A stretch of 7,759 bases of DNA from Candidatus Bathyarchaeota archaeon (lineage in GTDB: Archaea > Thermoproteota > Bathyarchaeia > 40CM-2-53-6), in the NCBI GenBank assembly GCA_005882955.1, contig VBBB01000043.1, positions 1 to 7,759 on the forward strand, read 5' to 3'. The notes under the pieces are model-generated. The model was not told the DNA's origin and searched no databases. It was given only the letters and a program-made list of their open reading frames with translations. Numbering within the stretch: position 1 is the first letter of the stretch; the number at the start of each line of letters is the position of its first letter. Shown here piece by piece: positions 6,764-7,759 of the stretch. A program made the position numbers and the translations under genes.

Positions 6764-6767
6764 CCTC
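6764..6767 (-). promoter_or_regulatory. Shine-Dalgarno of the MMPL gene, fixes the GTG start
   Basis: GAGG on the minus strand is seven bases before GTG 6754-6756. An in-frame TAA (6769-6771) lies immediately upstream, so the GTG is the only reasonable start. Confidence 0.6.
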
Positions 6768-6802
6768 TTTAGGATTGAAACGATTGAAAACCGGGACGGC
6801 GG

Positions 6803-6810
6803 CCATAAAG
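6803..6810 (-). promoter_or_regulatory. Candidate TATA box of the MMPL gene
   Basis: On the minus strand the sequence CTTTATGG is centred about 50 bases before the GTG. The predicted start near 6782 gives a leader of about 25 bases that includes the GAGG element. Confidence 0.45.
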
Positions 6811-6820
6811 TCGTGGTGTA

Positions 6821-6855
6821 ACTCGGAAACGTTCGAGAACGGCTGATACCCGAGT
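6821..6855. repeat. Two overlapping inverted repeats between divergent promoters
   Basis: ACTCGG (6821-6826) is inverted in CCGAGT (6850-6855). Inside this, CGTTC-GA-GAACG (6830-6841) forms a compact second inverted repeat with a different centre. Both lie between the MMPL TATA box and the hydrolase TATA box, where a shared regulator of the two divergent genes could bind. The arms are short, so chance is a real alternative. Confidence 0.3.
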
Positions 6856-6863
6856 CTAGGCAC

Positions 6864-6872
6864 ATCTATAAG
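6864..6872 (+). promoter_or_regulatory. Candidate TATA box of the carbon-nitrogen hydrolase gene
   Basis: ATCTATAAG resembles an archaeal TATA element and is followed by an A-rich run. Transcription would start near 6892-6895. That places the mRNA 5' end just before the region where homology says the protein should begin (about 6910), and far upstream of the first in-frame ATG at 7063. Confidence 0.5.
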
Positions 6873-6909
6873 ACGAAAAAAGGGACAGTCTCAAACAAGG
6901 GATCAAGTC

Positions 6910-7737
6910 ACGAAGCCGATAACTCTCCTTCTAGCCCAAACCAGCCCTAAACTGGGAAAGAAGGAAGAAAACCTGAAGACAATCGCTACACAGGCGAATG
7001 CCGCCAGGAAGAAAGGGGTCGAGCTTCTGGTATTTCCTGAACTCCACCTGACCGGTTATACCATGCAAGACGAGGTGTACAACCTGGCCGAGCCGATTCC
7101 TGGACCCAGTGTCAAGAGAGTCGAGAAGCTCGCTAAAGAGCATGGATTACACATTGTGTTTGGGATGCCTGAAGAGAGCGCTGTCAAGGGAGTAATCCAC
7201 AATACGGCAGTGCTCGTGGGTCCTAACGGACTCGTCGGCAAATATCGAAAGATCCACCTTCCGACTCACACGGTCTTTGAAGAAAGGCGCTACTATCGTC
7301 CGGGGCAAGAAGCTCCAATCTTCTCGATTCCTCTCGGAACAATCGGGTTGACGATCTGCTACGACCTCTACTTTCCCGAACTGACACGGCTCCAAGCACT
7401 AGCTGGAGCACAGCTAATAATCTGCATCTCGGCCAGCCCAGGTCTGAGACGCCGATTCTTCGAAGGATTCTGTCTGAGCAGAGCAATGGAAAACGCTGTC
7501 TATCTCGCTTACGTCAATCGGGTGGGGATTGAGGATGGGAATCAGTTCTGGGGTGGCAGCAGAGTCGTCGCACCAAACGGGTCGGTCCTAGTCCAGTGCA
7601 AGTATGATGTTGAGGATTACCAGCCTTGCAAGGTTGACTTGGACGAGGTTTCGCGCGCCCGAGCTTTCATACCGACGATAAAGGATCTTGAGCCTCAGCT
7701 ATTCGACCAGTTGCGTACCAAGAGCAGAGAAGCCTGA
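6910..7737 (+). CDS. Nitrilase-superfamily carbon-nitrogen hydrolase; N-terminus without a standard start codon
   Basis: The family hydrolyses amides, nitriles or carbamoyl groups with a Glu-Lys-Cys triad. Counting from codon 6910, the triad is E44 in LVFPELHL, K114 in KYRKIHL and C150 in ICYDLYFPE. FEERRYY (about 123-129) and the C-terminal WGGS..V.PNGS stretch are also typical. From 6910 the protein is 275 residues, the normal single-domain length. The exact substrate (omega-amides, N-carbamoyl compounds, aliphatic amides) cannot be told. The first in-frame ATG (7063) would remove the catalytic Glu and the first strand (PITLLLAQTSPKLG), so the real start must be upstream. There the frame is open from 6847 but has no ATG, GTG or TTG. 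ACG 6910-6912, seven bases after AAGGGA, is the best-placed candidate; the neighbouring GTC or ATA codons, or a sequence error replacing ATG, are alternatives. The gene is divergent from MMPL. Confidence 0.9.
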   Translation, partial: TKPITLLLAQTSPKLGKKEENLKTIATQANAARKKGVELLVFPELHLTGYTMQDEVYNLAEPIPGPSVKRVEKLAKEHGLHIVFGMPEESAVKGVIHNTAVLVGPNGLVGKYRKIHLPTHTVFEERRYYRPGQEAPIFSIPLGTIGLTICYDLYFPELTRLQALAGAQLIICISASPGLRRRFFEGFCLSRAMENAVYLAYVNRVGIEDGNQFWGGSRVVAPNGSVLVQCKYDVEDYQPCKVDLDEVSRARAFIPTIKDLEPQLFDQLRTKSREA

Positions 7738-7759
7738 AACGTGTCTAAACATTATCATA

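Noticed and set aside
7742..7759. GTG at 7742 opening a frame to the window edge (MSKHYH...)
   Set aside because: Only six codons are visible with no clear SD; it could be the start of a next gene but cannot be supported.
1..7759. Search for CRISPR repeats, insertion-sequence ends, tRNA genes, attachment sites and defence genes
   Set aside because: No spaced direct repeats, transposase or integrase, cloverleaf-like sequence or defence-associated domain was seen by eye. All stretches over 300 bases are covered by genes.

Overview
The window looks like ordinary archaeal chromosome. The clearest evidence is a diphthamide synthase of the single-protein archaeal Dph2 type, followed at once by a METTL5-like (COG2263) RNA methyltransferase. 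In addition, several genes have TATA-like boxes at archaeal spacing, and some start with a very short or apparently SD-less leader. Base composition is roughly half G+C by eye. The lineage cannot be fixed from sequence alone; a TACK-type archaeon (for example Nitrososphaerota or Bathyarchaeia) is a guess. I see no tRNA, rRNA, CRISPR array, insertion sequence, integrase or defence system.

Layout, left to right: (1) The 3' end of a rightward gene (1-99) carries a CxxC motif and overlaps the tail of a leftward GNAT acetyltransferase (86-568). (2) A leftward 125-residue protein of unknown function (646-1023) follows. (3) A 132-bp divergent promoter region precedes a rightward pair, dph2 (1156-2154) and a METTL5-like methyltransferase (2156-2788), separated by one base. 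(4) A leftward VOC/glyoxalase-fold protein (2800-3207) converges on that pair. (5) A very large leftward MMPL/RND membrane transporter (3310-6756) has a huge first external loop and two extra C-terminal membrane helices. (6) A 153-bp divergent promoter region leads into a rightward nitrilase-superfamily carbon-nitrogen hydrolase (about 6910-7737), whose expected N-terminus is encoded but has no ATG, GTG or TTG start.

The only clear functional unit is the dph2-methyltransferase pair. One enzyme begins the diphthamide modification of elongation factor 2; the other probably methylates an adenine in rRNA, by homology near the decoding centre. Both would act on the translating ribosome. The remaining genes are single units with their own promoters and no evident shared pathway.

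The points most worth a second look are the missing start codon of the hydrolase, the asymmetric 14-helix MMPL protein with its sequon-rich outer domain, the dph2/METTL5 coupling, and several inverted repeats in promoter regions. Nothing here amounts to a convincing new biological system.
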